A stretch of 40,884 nt of DNA from contig JANXER010000011.1 of the NCBI GenBank assembly GCA_025057955.1, positions 1 to 40,884 of the forward strand, written 5' to 3'. The first letter of the stretch is position 1. Each line of letters starts with the position of its first letter. Below the pieces are notes generated by a model. It worked only from the letters and a program-made list of their open reading frames with translations, was not told where the DNA came from and did not search any database. Both the position numbers and the translations under genes were made by a program. This stretch comes from Candidatus Methanomethylicaceae archaeon. GTDB taxonomy: Archaea; Thermoproteota; Methanomethylicia; Methanomethylicales; Methanomethylicaceae. Below are positions 15,498-24,640 of the stretch, piece after piece.

Positions 15498-16529
15498 CTA
15501 CCTCCTATTCATGGCTATATTAATCATATCAGATAAAATTGCATAACCAGTGGCTCTTCTTCCTGCACCCGGCCCTATTACAGTAATTTCTCCAAGGCAA
15601 TCAGTTTTGAAATTTATTGCATTCATTACGCCCATAATATTTGCTAATGGATCAGTTAATGAAAGCTTTATTGGTTTAACCTCAGCTATGAGCTTTCCCT
15701 CAATTTTTTCTGCCCTTGCTATTAACTTTATTCTTTTGCCTTTACTAAGGCTCTCCTTCACATCTTCCAAAGTTATTGAGGATATTCCTCTCCTAGGAAT
15801 TTCTTTTGGTTTTAAATCTAAATCAAATATTACATTACATAATATTGCAAGCTTTGCTACAGCATCAAGCCCTTCAACATCCATAGTGGGATCAGCCTCA
15901 GCATATCCAAGCCTCTGAGCCTCTCTGAGCGCCTCCTCATAGCTCATTCCTCTCTCCATCTCAGAAAGTATGAAATTTGTTGTACCATTCAAGATTCCTC
16001 TTATGGATTCAATATAACAACCAGCAAGAGGTCCTTCGATTAGATTAAATGAAGGAGTTCCACTCATTACTGTTCCTTTAAATTTGAAGAATGCTCCTCT
16101 TTTTTTAGCGAGCTCTTTGAGCTCTCTATAATATAGTGCCACTGGGCCTTTATTAGTGGTTATTACATCCTTTCCTAGATTCAATGCCTCCTTTACATGG
16201 GAATATCCCGGCTCTCCATTTTCCAAGTTAGTCCAAGTCACTTCTACTAATAAATTTGAACTAGATTCCCTTATAACTTCTAATGAGGATAATCCTCTTT
16301 TTTCAACTGAAAGGTTTTCTAAGCTTCTTCCAGTATCTGCGAGTCTAAGCGCTTCCTTAGCATCTATACCCTTGCTATTTATAATCGATCCTAATTTTAA
16401 ATCAGATATGGCAGTTATTCGCCATTCTATTCCATAGTATTCCTTCAATAGAGCTTTTTTCTCAATTAGAAGCTCTACAAAACCTCTGCCCACGGTTCCA
16501 AAGCCTATTAAAGCTATATCGAATTGCAT
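15498..16529 (-). CDS. hom: Homoserine dehydrogenase
   Basis: This 343-residue NAD(P)-dependent dehydrogenase makes homoserine from aspartate semialdehyde for threonine and methionine synthesis. The Rossmann motif GFGTVGRG begins at residue 9. TTNKGPVA holds the conserved lysine near the nicotinamide site, GILNGTTNFIL is the family signature, and YAEADPTMDVEGLDAVAKLA carries the catalytic Glu, Asp and Lys. There is no C-terminal ACT domain, as in short archaeal forms. No aspartokinase is in the window. The gene diverges from the ferredoxin gene across 54 bp and leads a two-gene operon. Confidence 0.94.
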   Translation of the reverse strand: MQFDIALIGFGTVGRGFVELLIEKKALLKEYYGIEWRITAISDLKLGSIINSKGIDAKEALRLADTGRSLENLSVEKRGLSSLEVIRESSSNLLVEVTWTNLENGEPGYSHVKEALNLGKDVITTNKGPVALYYRELKELAKKRGAFFKFKGTVMSGTPSFNLIEGPLAGCYIESIRGILNGTTNFILSEMERGMSYEEALREAQRLGYAEADPTMDVEGLDAVAKLAILCNVIFDLDLKPKEIPRRGISSITLEDVKESLSKGKRIKLIARAEKIEGKLIAEVKPIKLSLTDPLANIMGVMNAINFKTDCLGEITVIGPGAGRRATGYAILSDMINIAMNRR

Positions 16530-16583
16530 ATCATAAATTTCAATTGGTAAGTTATATTACTTTCTAATCTCTAAAAATATTGT

Positions 16584-16988
16584 ATGGCAAAAAGAATAGC
16601 AGTTGTTGATGTAGATTTATGTGTTGGATGTCAATCTTGTATGTTTGCATGTAATAGGCGTTTTGGTGAAGCAGGAATTGCTAGAACGGCTATATTTGTT
16701 CAATCTGCTGGAGGATTTGAGAGAGGCTTTATTGTTAAAGTTTGTAGAGCATGTAAAGATCCTCCATGTGCCAAAGTTTGCCCCACAAAAGCCATAATGG
16801 AAAGAGTTGGAGGAGGGGTAAGGCTGGATTATAAAAAGTGTATAGCATGTGGTAATTGTATTCTAAGCTGTCCAATAGGTGCAATTTTTTGGGATGAAAT
16901 AATTAAAAAGCCTACTGTATGCACTTATTGTGGCTATTGTGTAAACTATTGTCCATATGGAGTAATAAGATTGGAGGAGTTGAAATGA
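16584..16988 (+). CDS. Four-cluster [4Fe-4S] ferredoxin-like subunit for the AOR enzyme
   Basis: This 134-residue protein has sixteen cysteines arranged for four [4Fe-4S] clusters: C13xxC16xxC19xxxC23, then CRACKDPPCAKVCP, CIACGNCILSCP and CTYCGYCVNYCP. It is built like the electron-transfer subunits that accompany some aldehyde oxidoreductase enzymes (WOR5-type, YdhY-like) and ferredoxin-domain hydrogenase subunits. Its stop overlaps the start of the AOR gene by four bases. It probably takes electrons from the tungsten enzyme and passes them to a soluble or membrane acceptor. An AT-rich TTATATTAC about 28 bases upstream fits a leaderless start at 16584. Confidence 0.88.
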   Translation: MAKRIAVVDVDLCVGCQSCMFACNRRFGEAGIARTAIFVQSAGGFERGFIVKVCRACKDPPCAKVCPTKAIMERVGGGVRLDYKKCIACGNCILSCPIGAIFWDEIIKKPTVCTYCGYCVNYCPYGVIRLEELK

Positions 16989-18736
16989 TATCAAATGTAC
17001 TTCATATAGATTTGAGCAATAAGAGATTTTGGATTGAAGAAAGAAGCGATCTCTTCAAGGAATGGCTTGGAGGTATTGGAGCTGGCATAAGATTACTTCA
17101 TGAGGATTGTCCAAAGAACATAGATCCTCTATCCCCTGAAAATCCCATAATATTCTGCATAGGTCCATTCAATGGAATTTACCCCTTAGCCTCCAAGACC
17201 GTGGCTGTATTCAAGTCTCCACTTACAAAGAATCTTGGAGAAAGCCATGCGGGAGGAAGATGTGGAGTAGCAATGAGAATGGCTGGCTATGGTGGAATAG
17301 TAATAAAAGGAGCTAGTGAAAAGCCCATCTATCTTGTAATAAACGAAGATGGAGTTAAATTTAGAGATGCCTCGGCCCTTTGGGGAATGAATAGTAGTTC
17401 CACTGTTGGAAGAATTATAAGAGAAAGAGAAGCAGGAGCAGGAGTAAGAGCAATAATGAGGATAGGAAGAGCGGGGGAAAAGCTAATTCCATACGCTTGC
17501 GTAATTACTGAGACTTTCAGACATTTTGGAAGACTAGGATTAGGAGCTGTTTTTGGATCAAAGAAGTTAAAGGCAATATTAATACATGGAAGAAGTAGCA
17601 TTAGGCTGAGTGATCCTAGACTTTATAGAAATACTTATGATGAAATATTCAATGCAGTAATAAAAAGCGGAGCTATGAAAAAGTATCATGATATTGGAAC
17701 TTCTTTAAACGTTCTACCGCTTAATATTTCCTCATCCCTTCCCTCTAGGAATCTTCAGGCTGCTAAGTTTGAGGGCGCTGAGCTTCTATCTGGGGAGAAT
17801 TTAGCTGAAAAGTTCCTTGGAAGAAGAGCTGCTTGTGCTCATTGTCCAGTTAGTTGCATTCATATAGCAGCTCTTAGAATTCCCTATGAGAATGAGCCAT
17901 ATTTCTATAAGACTAAAATGATCGCTTATGATTATGAGCCAATATATTCGCTGGGTTGTATGCTTGGGATAAGGAATCCCGAGGGGTTTCTAAAGCTTGT
18001 TGACATCGTGGATGAGCTTGGGCTTGATGCTATAAGCACTGGCGTAATTTTAGCATGGGCAACTGAATGTATGGAAAGAGGAATAATTGAAACCAAGGAT
18101 GCTGATAATCTTGTATTGAAGTGGGGTGATTATGAAACTTACATTAAAGCCATCAAGAAAATTGTTAATCTTGAGAATGAATTCTATGAGGCTCTTGCCA
18201 ATGGAGTAGAGCATGCCTCTTCACTATATGGTGGAAGGGAGTTTGCTCTTGCTTATGGAGGCAATGAAATGCCAGGCTATCATTGCGGTCTTGCTACACA
18301 CATTGGCTTTGCCGTAGGCATGAGACATAGTCATTTGGATAATGCTGGCTATGACTTGGATCAAAAGATAAATGCTGAGAAGAAATTCATTAGCATAGAG
18401 GAAATTGCTAAAGCATTATTTGAAGAGGAAAGCTGGAGGCAGATTCTATCAAGCCTTGTAGTTTGTTTCTTTTCCAGAAAAGTATACACTCCTGAAATGA
18501 TAAGTCGATGTTTCTCAGCCATGGGCATTAAGGTGGAACCATCAGAATTGAAAATCAAAGGAATGAAGATATTAAAGGAGAAATATAAATTTAAAATAAG
18601 AGAAGGATTCTCCTTTGATAATGTTAGAATACCAAAGAGGGTATTAGAAATACCTACTCCTCAAGGATTATTAAGGGAAGAGGATATTAGAAGAGGAATT
18701 TCAGAGTATAAAAAATTGATAGAGGCGGAACTTTGA
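16985..18736 (+). CDS. Tungsten-type aldehyde:ferredoxin oxidoreductase family protein
   Basis: This 583-residue oxidoreductase of the AOR family contains GxGIGAGIRLL-like N-terminal sequence, GRLGLGAVFGSKKLKAI (183-198) that contacts the pterin, the cluster ligands Cys284-x2-Cys287-x3-Cys291, and the late Cys494 in VVCFF that completes the [4Fe-4S] site. ATG at 16985 is chosen because GGAGG lies seven bases upstream and it overlaps the ferredoxin stop (ATGA). A longer frame from 16919 is spurious. AOR enzymes hold a bis-pterin tungsten or molybdenum cofactor and oxidise aldehydes to acids. The substrate here is unknown. Coupling to a four-cluster partner and to glycan enzymes suggests sugar-derived aldehydes, as inference. 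Confidence 0.92.
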   Translation: MISNVLHIDLSNKRFWIEERSDLFKEWLGGIGAGIRLLHEDCPKNIDPLSPENPIIFCIGPFNGIYPLASKTVAVFKSPLTKNLGESHAGGRCGVAMRMAGYGGIVIKGASEKPIYLVINEDGVKFRDASALWGMNSSSTVGRIIREREAGAGVRAIMRIGRAGEKLIPYACVITETFRHFGRLGLGAVFGSKKLKAILIHGRSSIRLSDPRLYRNTYDEIFNAVIKSGAMKKYHDIGTSLNVLPLNISSSLPSRNLQAAKFEGAELLSGENLAEKFLGRRAACAHCPVSCIHIAALRIPYENEPYFYKTKMIAYDYEPIYSLGCMLGIRNPEGFLKLVDIVDELGLDAISTGVILAWATECMERGIIETKDADNLVLKWGDYETYIKAIKKIVNLENEFYEALANGVEHASSLYGGREFALAYGGNEMPGYHCGLATHIGFAVGMRHSHLDNAGYDLDQKINAEKKFISIEEIAKALFEEESWRQILSSLVVCFFSRKVYTPEMISRCFSAMGIKVEPSELKIKGMKILKEKYKFKIREGFSFDNVRIPKRVLEIPTPQGLLREEDIRRGISEYKKLIEAEL

Positions 18737-20235
18737 AAAAAATAATATTTTTCTTCGAAATGCATCAGCCAAGGAGGATGAAAAGGAGTTTTGGAATGTT
18801 TAATAGTATGAACTATTTCGATGATGAGTTGAATAAAGATATATTCCAAAGAGCGGCTAATAGATGCTATATTCCAACTTTGAAAATTTTTCTAGAAGCT
18901 TCAAAAAAATATGGATTCAAATTCTCTCTTGGAACATCAGGGGTCTTTTTGGAACAATGTAGTTGGTGGGAACCAAGGATTATTGAGCTATTAAAGGAAC
19001 TTGTGGATAAGGGAGCTTGTGAACTTATCGCTGAAACTTATTATCATTCCTTAGCCTCATTAATAAGTGTGGATGAATTCAAAACTCAAGTGAATTTACA
19101 TAGGAAAATCCTTAATGAAATATTTGGAGTAAGACCAGAGGTTGCAGAGAATACTGAATTCATTTATAATAATGAAATTGCAAAGCTATTTAAAGAGCTT
19201 GGATTTAAAATTGTTCTAACAGAGGGAACTGAAAAAGTTCTAGGTTGGCGATCTCCAAACTACTTATATAAAGCAAAGGGGACTGATATTCTACTTTTAA
19301 TGAGAAACTATAGGCTATCCGATGATATTGGATTTAGATTTACTTGTAAAGATTGGATATGCTGGCCTCTTACTGCAGAGAAATATGCAAACTGGCTTAA
19401 ATCCTCACCAGGAGATTTAATATTTATTGCAATGGATTTTGAGACTTTCGGAGAACATCATTGGCCAGATAGTGGAATACATGACTTCATAAGAACTCTT
19501 CCTAAATATTTAAAGGATTTCAATCTTGAGGTTACAACACCATCCGAAGTTAACTCAAATCTTAATGCTGTGGATGAAATAGATGTTAGAGAAACTATAT
19601 CTTGGGCAGATTCTGAAAGAGATCTCTCTGCATGGGTTGGAAATGAAATGCAGAAGTATTGCTTTGAAGTAATAAAATATATGGAGCCAATGGTTAAAAG
19701 CTCAAGCAATGAACTTCTTAAAATATGGAGGTATTTCACCACAAGCGATTACTTTCATTATATGAGCACTAAGGGAGGAGGAGAAGGAGCTGTGCATTCT
19801 TATTTCAGTCACTTCAATAGTCCTATTGAAGCATTTATTGCTTTTACTTCCATACTTTTCGACTTCAGATATAGAGTTTATGAATCCATGGGGAGAAAGC
19901 TTTTATATTATAAAATGCTTTTTGGGCAGATTCCAGAAAGCCATGCCTTTCATTTTTACTCTGGTTTTGCTAAACCTCTTGGCATAAAAGCAAGAAACTT
20001 AAAAGAGCTATATGAAGCTCTTAGTAAAGTGGATGAACAAACAATTCTCTTTCATATAAATAGAGGAGATCTTAGTAGATGGATAAGAGAAGTCCTCGGC
20101 TATAAGGAGCTAGCAGATAAACTAAATACATTAAGCAAAAATAATGTGAAGGATAAAATTTTGAAAATTATTGAAGAGAGTTTAGATAAAATCGAAGGGC
20201 TTCTTTATGAAGGATCTAATATTGAAAAAATTTAA
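18733..20235 (+). CDS. GH57 alpha-amylase-like glycoside hydrolase
   Basis: This 500-residue cytoplasmic enzyme (no signal peptide) is of glycoside hydrolase family 57, close in layout to archaeal alpha-amylase-like proteins such as MJ1611. The family motifs are His11-Gln12-Pro13, the nucleophile-region Glu142 in ENTEFIY, the acid/base-region Asp235 in MDFETFGEHHW, and a late SWADSERDLSAWVGNEMQ block. Both catalytic residues appear present, so it is likely active on alpha-glucans. The start is TTG at 18733, overlapping the AOR stop by four bases. The next gene overlaps its end by 29 bases. It probably degrades or remodels stored glycogen-like polymer. Confidence 0.9.
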   Translation: MKKIIFFFEMHQPRRMKRSFGMFNSMNYFDDELNKDIFQRAANRCYIPTLKIFLEASKKYGFKFSLGTSGVFLEQCSWWEPRIIELLKELVDKGACELIAETYYHSLASLISVDEFKTQVNLHRKILNEIFGVRPEVAENTEFIYNNEIAKLFKELGFKIVLTEGTEKVLGWRSPNYLYKAKGTDILLLMRNYRLSDDIGFRFTCKDWICWPLTAEKYANWLKSSPGDLIFIAMDFETFGEHHWPDSGIHDFIRTLPKYLKDFNLEVTTPSEVNSNLNAVDEIDVRETISWADSERDLSAWVGNEMQKYCFEVIKYMEPMVKSSSNELLKIWRYFTTSDYFHYMSTKGGGEGAVHSYFSHFNSPIEAFIAFTSILFDFRYRVYESMGRKLLYYKMLFGQIPESHAFHFYSGFAKPLGIKARNLKELYEALSKVDEQTILFHINRGDLSRWIREVLGYKELADKLNTLSKNNVKDKILKIIEESLDKIEGLLYEGSNIEKI

Positions 20236-21193
20236 TGAATCTTCAAGATTTTTGAATCCTATAAAAGAGTTTATGGAGGATGAGCAAGAAATAGAGATAA
20301 GAGTTGATCCAGTTATTGGAATTATTTCAAGAATAAATATGAATAGAGTATTACGACCAAAACAAAAAATTGATGAACTTAAATATTCATGTGACTATTG
20401 TCCATTCTGTCCTGATAATATTGAGAGGGACACGCCCAAGTTTACAAGGGAGTATTTCGAGGAGGGAAGAATAAAAGTAGGAGGGGCTATGGTATTCCCA
20501 AATCTTTTTCCCTTAGCTGAGCTTCATGGTGTTTGTGTATTTACGCCAAAGCATAAATTAAACATAATTGAAATTGATGAAAATGAAATATTTGATGGAC
20601 TTAGGGCTTCTATGGAATTCTTCTTAATTGGAAGAAGGAAGAATCTTCTATATCACTTTCTTGGATGGAACCACCTTTCATCTGCAGGTGCTTCCATATT
20701 ACATCCACATTTTCAACTCATATGCTCAAGGGTTGGACTTAATTATGAAAGAATAATTTTTGAGGCCTCTGAGAGATATTGGAAGGAGAAAGGTAAAAGT
20801 TATTGGAGGGAGTTAATGAAAGATGAGGAAAGATACATAGGAGAGAGTGAAGGAATAACGTGGATAGCTCCATGGGCTCCCATGGGGAACTTCGAAGTTA
20901 TTGGTATAAGCACCGAGGGTATAAGTTCTATAATGAGAAGTAATGCTCTAAGAGGAATAGCAAGTGGAATTGTTAAAATTTTGAAAGCATTTTGGAGCTT
21001 GGGGATAAGATCAATCAATATGGGAGTATTCTCCTATCCAGAGCAGAAGGAATGGTTTAGCTTTCATATAAGGATTATCGCTAGATCGGATAGTCCAAAT
21101 GATAGAGGATTCTTAGAAATTTTCTGTGGAGAGATTGGAGTATTGGCTCCACCTGAAATCTATTCGAAATATATAAGGAATTTTTTTAAATGA
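20207..21193 (+). CDS. galT: Galactose-1-phosphate uridylyltransferase (GalT-like, HIT superfamily)
   Basis: This 328-residue nucleotide-sugar transferase has the histidine triad His166-Pro-His168-Phe-Gln170 in a GASxxHPHFQ context and a zinc-ligand-like Cys62-x2-Cys65-x2-Cys68 near the N-terminus, both GalT features. GalT exchanges UMP between UDP-glucose and galactose-1-phosphate, and some relatives instead act as ADP- or UDP-sugar phosphorylases. The start ATG 20207 overlaps GH57. A TTG at 20222 would reduce the overlap. It is the last gene of the ferredoxin/AOR/GH57 operon, which suggests supply of nucleotide sugar or recovery of sugar phosphates from polymer breakdown. Confidence 0.85.
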   Translation: MKDLILKKFNESSRFLNPIKEFMEDEQEIEIRVDPVIGIISRINMNRVLRPKQKIDELKYSCDYCPFCPDNIERDTPKFTREYFEEGRIKVGGAMVFPNLFPLAELHGVCVFTPKHKLNIIEIDENEIFDGLRASMEFFLIGRRKNLLYHFLGWNHLSSAGASILHPHFQLICSRVGLNYERIIFEASERYWKEKGKSYWRELMKDEERYIGESEGITWIAPWAPMGNFEVIGISTEGISSIMRSNALRGIASGIVKILKAFWSLGIRSINMGVFSYPEQKEWFSFHIRIIARSDSPNDRGFLEIFCGEIGVLAPPEIYSKYIRNFFK

Positions 21194-21282
21194 TGGAAAT
21201 TTCATGTAAAATTACAATTGATGTTTTAAGGCTGATGTTATAGCTCCTTCTTAGGTTGTAATGAAAGCATATTAGATTTTGA

Positions 21283-22395
21283 CTATTTTACTTCCATAAA
21301 CTTCTCCATACTATAGTCGAGAACAACTCTGACTCCATGTTTATGAAATTCTTCATCAAGACTAGGATCGCCAGTGTCCACCCTCAAAAATTTAATATTA
21401 TTCATTTTACTCTTTGTAGCAATTACAGTTATATTATCTAAGCCTATTTTACGAATTACTTTTGGACTTATCTGCTGATTTCCTCTTCCAAAGATGAATC
21501 CTTGTCCACCTATGGGAGTGACTATGATGTGCGCCTTCCTACCATTAATGGTATTCAATAATTGTCCCTCATTTACATCCTTTAATATATTTTTTTTATT
21601 TAAGAATACATCAACACCAAGCAAGGTCTTATCTTCATCTAAAATATCTGCTATGGCTTTCGTCGTAGTTCCAGGCCCAATTATGTATATGGTATCTGAA
21701 TCCATTTTTTCGATTATATAGACTGCTATGGCAGCAAGATTTCTTAAATCGTTCTCCATTGTGGGTAGTTTAGTACATTGAATCAATAAAGGCTCATGGG
21801 GAACAAGCAAATATCCATAAAGCTTAGCTGATAATCTTCCATCTCTGAAGGCTTCTTCATCAACATCCATTACTTCAGCTTCCCTTAATGGTAAACCATT
21901 CGAAATAAATTTGGCGACGATGTTTGCGGCGGAAATTGGATTTGATGCAAATACTGCACTATGCATTTTTACTCCACTTGGTACTCCCAAAACTGGAATT
22001 TCAAGTCCAATAGCGTTTAATATATCGCGAGCAGTTCCATCCCCCCCACAAAAAACTAAAAGCTCTGCATCCATTTTCTTAATAGTCCGTGCTATACATA
22101 TTGTATCTTCAGCACTTGTGTATTCCTTTCTCTCACCAATGACTATATGTTTAAATCCAAACTTCCTTACCAAGCTCTCTCCCATACTTCCAAATCCAAC
22201 AATTAGCTCAATTTCATCTTTAAATGAATTAAGATGAGATAGAAAAATTTCAGCCCTTCTTGGGGATATTGGTTTAGCTCCAAGCTCTATTGCCTTTTTG
22301 AGAATTTCAATGCCATCCGTACCCTTAAGCCCTACGCTCCCTCCCATTCCAGCTATGGGATTCACTATTAGCCCTATCCTATGCAATTTAAGCAC
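21283..22395 (-). CDS. ATP-NAD/AcoX-family kinase
   Basis: This 370-residue kinase-fold protein begins [19 protein letters not shown] and has the phosphate-binding Gly117-Gly-Asp-Gly-Thr121 (CGGDGTARD) of the NAD/diacylglycerol kinase superfamily. A late [19 protein letters not shown] block belongs to the COG3199 (AcoX-like) branch. Such proteins are often annotated as ATP-NAD kinases but differ from classic NadK, and the true substrate is unclear. The start overlaps the TrpB2 stop by eight bases, so it is co-translated with it. Confidence 0.85.
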   Translation of the reverse strand: MLKLHRIGLIVNPIAGMGGSVGLKGTDGIEILKKAIELGAKPISPRRAEIFLSHLNSFKDEIELIVGFGSMGESLVRKFGFKHIVIGERKEYTSAEDTICIARTIKKMDAELLVFCGGDGTARDILNAIGLEIPVLGVPSGVKMHSAVFASNPISAANIVAKFISNGLPLREAEVMDVDEEAFRDGRLSAKLYGYLLVPHEPLLIQCTKLPTMENDLRNLAAIAVYIIEKMDSDTIYIIGPGTTTKAIADILDEDKTLLGVDVFLNKKNILKDVNEGQLLNTINGRKAHIIVTPIGGQGFIFGRGNQQISPKVIRKIGLDNITVIATKSKMNNIKFLRVDTGDPSLDEEFHKHGVRVVLDYSMEKFMEVK

Positions 22396-23788
22396 CTATA
22401 TACTTCCTTTTGACTTCTTCAAGCCAGGGATAGAGTTTCTTAAGTTTTTCCATAGCCTCCTTTACCTTCTCAGCAGGATACTCATAAGGCAAAAGCTTTC
22501 CAGATAGAAAGTCTGAATATGCTTGCATATCAAAATATCCATGTCCACATAAGTTAAATAATATAACTTTATCTTCTCCACTTTCCTTACATTTCAATGC
22601 CTCATCTATAACGGCTTTTATGGCATGTGCTGGCTCTGGTGCTGGAATGATCCCCTCTGTTTGAATAAATAGCCTTGCTGCCTCAAAAACTTCAACTTGA
22701 TTATAAGCCACAGTTTTTACATCACCTGTATAGTTTAGAAGACATAATGTTGGCGCTTTACCATGATAGCGCAATCCACCAGCATGTATGGGCGGAGGTA
22801 TAAAATCATGACCAAGGGTGTACATTGGAACGAGTGGTGTTATTCTTGCAGTATCTCCATGATCATATGTATATTCTCCTTTGGTAATTGATGGACATGC
22901 AGTAGGTTCCACGGCCAATATTTCAAGTTCCTTAGGTGCTTTTTTAGATACTTTATCATAATAGAATGGCCAGAATAGTCCAGAAAAGCTGCTTCCTCCT
23001 CCGATACATCCTATTACTATATCAGGATAATCTTCAACCATTTCCATTTGTTTTTTCGCCTCAAGCCCTACTACTGTTTGGTGCATTAGAACATGATTAA
23101 ATACACTGCCTATAGCATAGTTCGTATCCTCATTAACTAGAGCATCTTCAACAGCTTCACTTATTGCAATTCCTAAGCTTCCTGGATTTTCGGGATCTTC
23201 CTTCAAAATTTTTCTTCCAGCTTCTGTTTTATCACTTGGGCTTGGATATACATTAGCTCCAAAACATTCCATCATAATTCTTCTATAGGGTTTTTGATTG
23301 TAGCTTACTTTCACCATATATATAGTGGACTTTAGACCAAATACCATGCATCCAAAGGCAAGAGCTGATCCCCATTGTCCTGCGCCAGTTTCAGTAGCAA
23401 GCCTTGCAATACCTTCCTTCATATTATAATAAGCCTGAGCAACTGCTGTATTGGGCTTATGACTTCCAGTTGGACTTACACCCTCATATTTGTAATATAT
23501 TCTAGCTGGTGTACGAAGCGCTTTTTCAAGCCTTATGGCTCTTATTAGAGGAGTGGGCCTCCAAATTTTATAAACTTCAAGTACTTCCTCTGGTATATCT
23601 ATCCATCTATTTTGACTAAACTCTTGAATAAGAATTTCCTTAGGGAAAATCTTTGGAGCAATTCCTCCTCCAGGCTCTCTTGTTTGAGGATCTATAAATG
23701 GAGGAAGAGGTCTTGGTAAATCTGGGAGAATATTATACCATTTCTTTGGAACTTCTTCCTCTTCCAACATTATTTTTTTCAGAGCCAT
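22388..23788 (-). CDS. trpB: TrpB2-type tryptophan synthase beta chain
   Basis: This 466-residue PLP enzyme has the TrpB2 layout. It has a long N-terminus rich in proline ([11 protein letters not shown]) and the cofactor lysine Lys111 in GSHKPNTA. The sequence [11 protein letters not shown] binds the PLP phosphate, and a C-terminal [10 protein letters not shown] segment follows. TrpB2 forms convert indole and serine to tryptophan without needing a tight TrpA partner. No trpA or other trp gene is in the window. A TATA-like site lies about 65-73 bases upstream. The gene leads a two-gene operon with the AcoX-like kinase. Confidence 0.94.
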   Translation of the reverse strand: MALKKIMLEEEEVPKKWYNILPDLPRPLPPFIDPQTREPGGGIAPKIFPKEILIQEFSQNRWIDIPEEVLEVYKIWRPTPLIRAIRLEKALRTPARIYYKYEGVSPTGSHKPNTAVAQAYYNMKEGIARLATETGAGQWGSALAFGCMVFGLKSTIYMVKVSYNQKPYRRIMMECFGANVYPSPSDKTEAGRKILKEDPENPGSLGIAISEAVEDALVNEDTNYAIGSVFNHVLMHQTVVGLEAKKQMEMVEDYPDIVIGCIGGGSSFSGLFWPFYYDKVSKKAPKELEILAVEPTACPSITKGEYTYDHGDTARITPLVPMYTLGHDFIPPPIHAGGLRYHGKAPTLCLLNYTGDVKTVAYNQVEVFEAARLFIQTEGIIPAPEPAHAIKAVIDEALKCKESGEDKVILFNLCGHGYFDMQAYSDFLSGKLLPYEYPAEKVKEAMEKLKKLYPWLEEVKRKYIGA

Positions 23789-23843
23789 TTTAATCCCCTT
23801 TGTGGCTAAAATGTACTAGCATGAAATATTTAAGACTTCTCTG

Positions 23844-23861
23844 TACATATATGTATATAAA
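23844..23861 (-). promoter_or_regulatory. Promoter region of the TrpB2 operon
   Basis: On the minus strand TTTATATAC (23853-23861) is a TATA-like box about 65 bases before the TrpB2 start. It overlaps a perfect 12-bp palindrome TACATATATGTA (23844-23855), which could be an operator. GGGG near 23800 lies just before the start codon and could serve as ribosome binding site. All functional claims are inference. Confidence 0.45.
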
Positions 23862-23899
23862 GAAATTTAATAATAATATAAATATTTTAGTAAAATAGG

Positions 23900-23973
23900 T
23901 GCCCGAGGCCGGACTTGAACCGGCGACATTCCGGTCTTCAGCCGGACGCTCTCCCAGGCTGAGCTACTCGGGC
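23900..23973 (-). tRNA. tRNA-Phe (GAA)
   Basis: The acceptor GCCCGAG/CTCGGGC pairs perfectly. The anticodon stem TCCGG/CCGGA encloses CTGAAGA, giving GAA. The discriminator is A. CCA is not encoded: the next three bases are CCT. Confidence 0.96.
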
Positions 23974-24156
23974 CTCAAAAATTTTAGAGATATTGAGCTT
24001 AATAAATTTTTATAGAAAATGTTTTTTAGTTCCATACATTCAATAATATAGGGGCAATGATCGATCAGAGTTAATATGATTGTTAGATGATTTGAAGGCA
24101 TTTATGATAGCCCCAATAAACCTTTTAAACATCTTTTTACACAATTTCATAGGATT

Positions 24157-24231
24157 GCGGCCGTAGTCTAGCCTGGTCTAGGACGTTAGCCTGCCACGCT
24201 AAGGACCCGGGTTCAAATCCCGGCGGCCGCA
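24157..24231 (+). tRNA. tRNA-Gly (GCC)
   Basis: The acceptor GCGGCCG/CGGCCGC and the anticodon stem TTAGC/GCTAA with loop CTGCCAC give GCC. The discriminator is A. CCA is not encoded (TCA follows). It is transcribed away from tRNA-Phe, 183 bp apart. Confidence 0.96.
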
Positions 24232-24335
24232 TCAATCATTCTTTTGATAAATAAAAGAGAAATATTATTAGATTAAACTTTTATAAATAAATTGAGAGAA
24301 AGAAATAATTCTATTAATTTTTAATACTTTAATAA

Positions 24336-24368
24336 TTTTAATAATTTAATAAAATTAAATTATTAAAA
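24336..24368. repeat. Perfect 15-bp AT-only inverted repeat, 3-base loop
   Basis: TTTTAATAATTTAAT at 24336-24350 and its exact reverse complement at 24354-24368 flank AAA. It could extrude as a cruciform or form an RNA hairpin ending in U or A residues. It lies 105 bp behind tRNA-Gly. Confidence 0.85.
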
Positions 24369-24482
24369 GTAATAGCTTATTTAATGTATTTATTTTTTAT
24401 ATAAATTAAGTAAATTGATAAAAAAATACAAATTTTTTATAATGACTTTATTTCTTTTTCTTCTTTTCTTTTTTCTCTTCAG

Positions 24483-24541
24483 GCTTTTGGCCAGTTTGGG
24501 TCGACAAGGGTGTTTCGCCTCTTGGGGCTGAGCCCCGAAAT
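24483..24541 (+). other. GC-rich hairpin block, possible structured RNA
   Basis: In an otherwise very AT-rich intergenic region this block is GC-rich and can form GGGGC-TGA-GCCCC (24516-24537 region), extended by TTTCG...CGAAA, preceded by a weaker AAGGG/CCTCTT hairpin. A structured RNA, an RNA processing site or the decayed end of a minus-strand gene are all possible. The strand is uncertain. Confidence 0.3.
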
Positions 24542-24628
24542 TTTAATTCAAAGAATTATAGATATATTTTTTACTTTTTGATTCACATCCGTTAAGTTTA
24601 AAATTATATCCAGCGAATTTTTGATATT

Positions 24629-24634
24629 GGAGGG
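24629..24634 (+). promoter_or_regulatory. Shine-Dalgarno site fixing a CTG start
   Basis: GGAGGG lies six bases before CTG at 24641, ideal spacing. No ATG, GTG or TTG lies in frame between the upstream stop TAA (24599-24601) and TTG 24677, which has no such site. Confidence 0.6.
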
Positions 24635-24640
24635 TTAAAA

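Larger units (their letters stand above)
24232..24640. other. Intergenic stretch between tRNA-Gly and the LSm gene
   Basis: No convincing gene is seen here. The stretch contains a very AT-rich segment with a perfect 15-bp hairpin, a pyrimidine tract (24447-24479), a compact GC-rich hairpin block and the LSm leader with its GGAGGG site. On the minus strand an uninterrupted 35-codon frame ends in a run of lysines at 24447 but has no usual start codon. Confidence 0.5.

Noticed and set aside
16919-16984. N-terminal extension of the AOR gene upstream of 16985
   Set aside because: The extra 22 residues are an out-of-frame reading of the ferredoxin end; ATG 16985 has a ribosome site and the usual ATGA overlap.
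23900-24231. Possible tRNA introns in Phe and Gly genes
   Set aside because: Both fold fully without extra bases at the canonical intron position.
24311-24368. CRISPR-like AT repeats
   Set aside because: The repeated TAATAATTT words are irregular, have no spacer pattern and no cas genes lie near.
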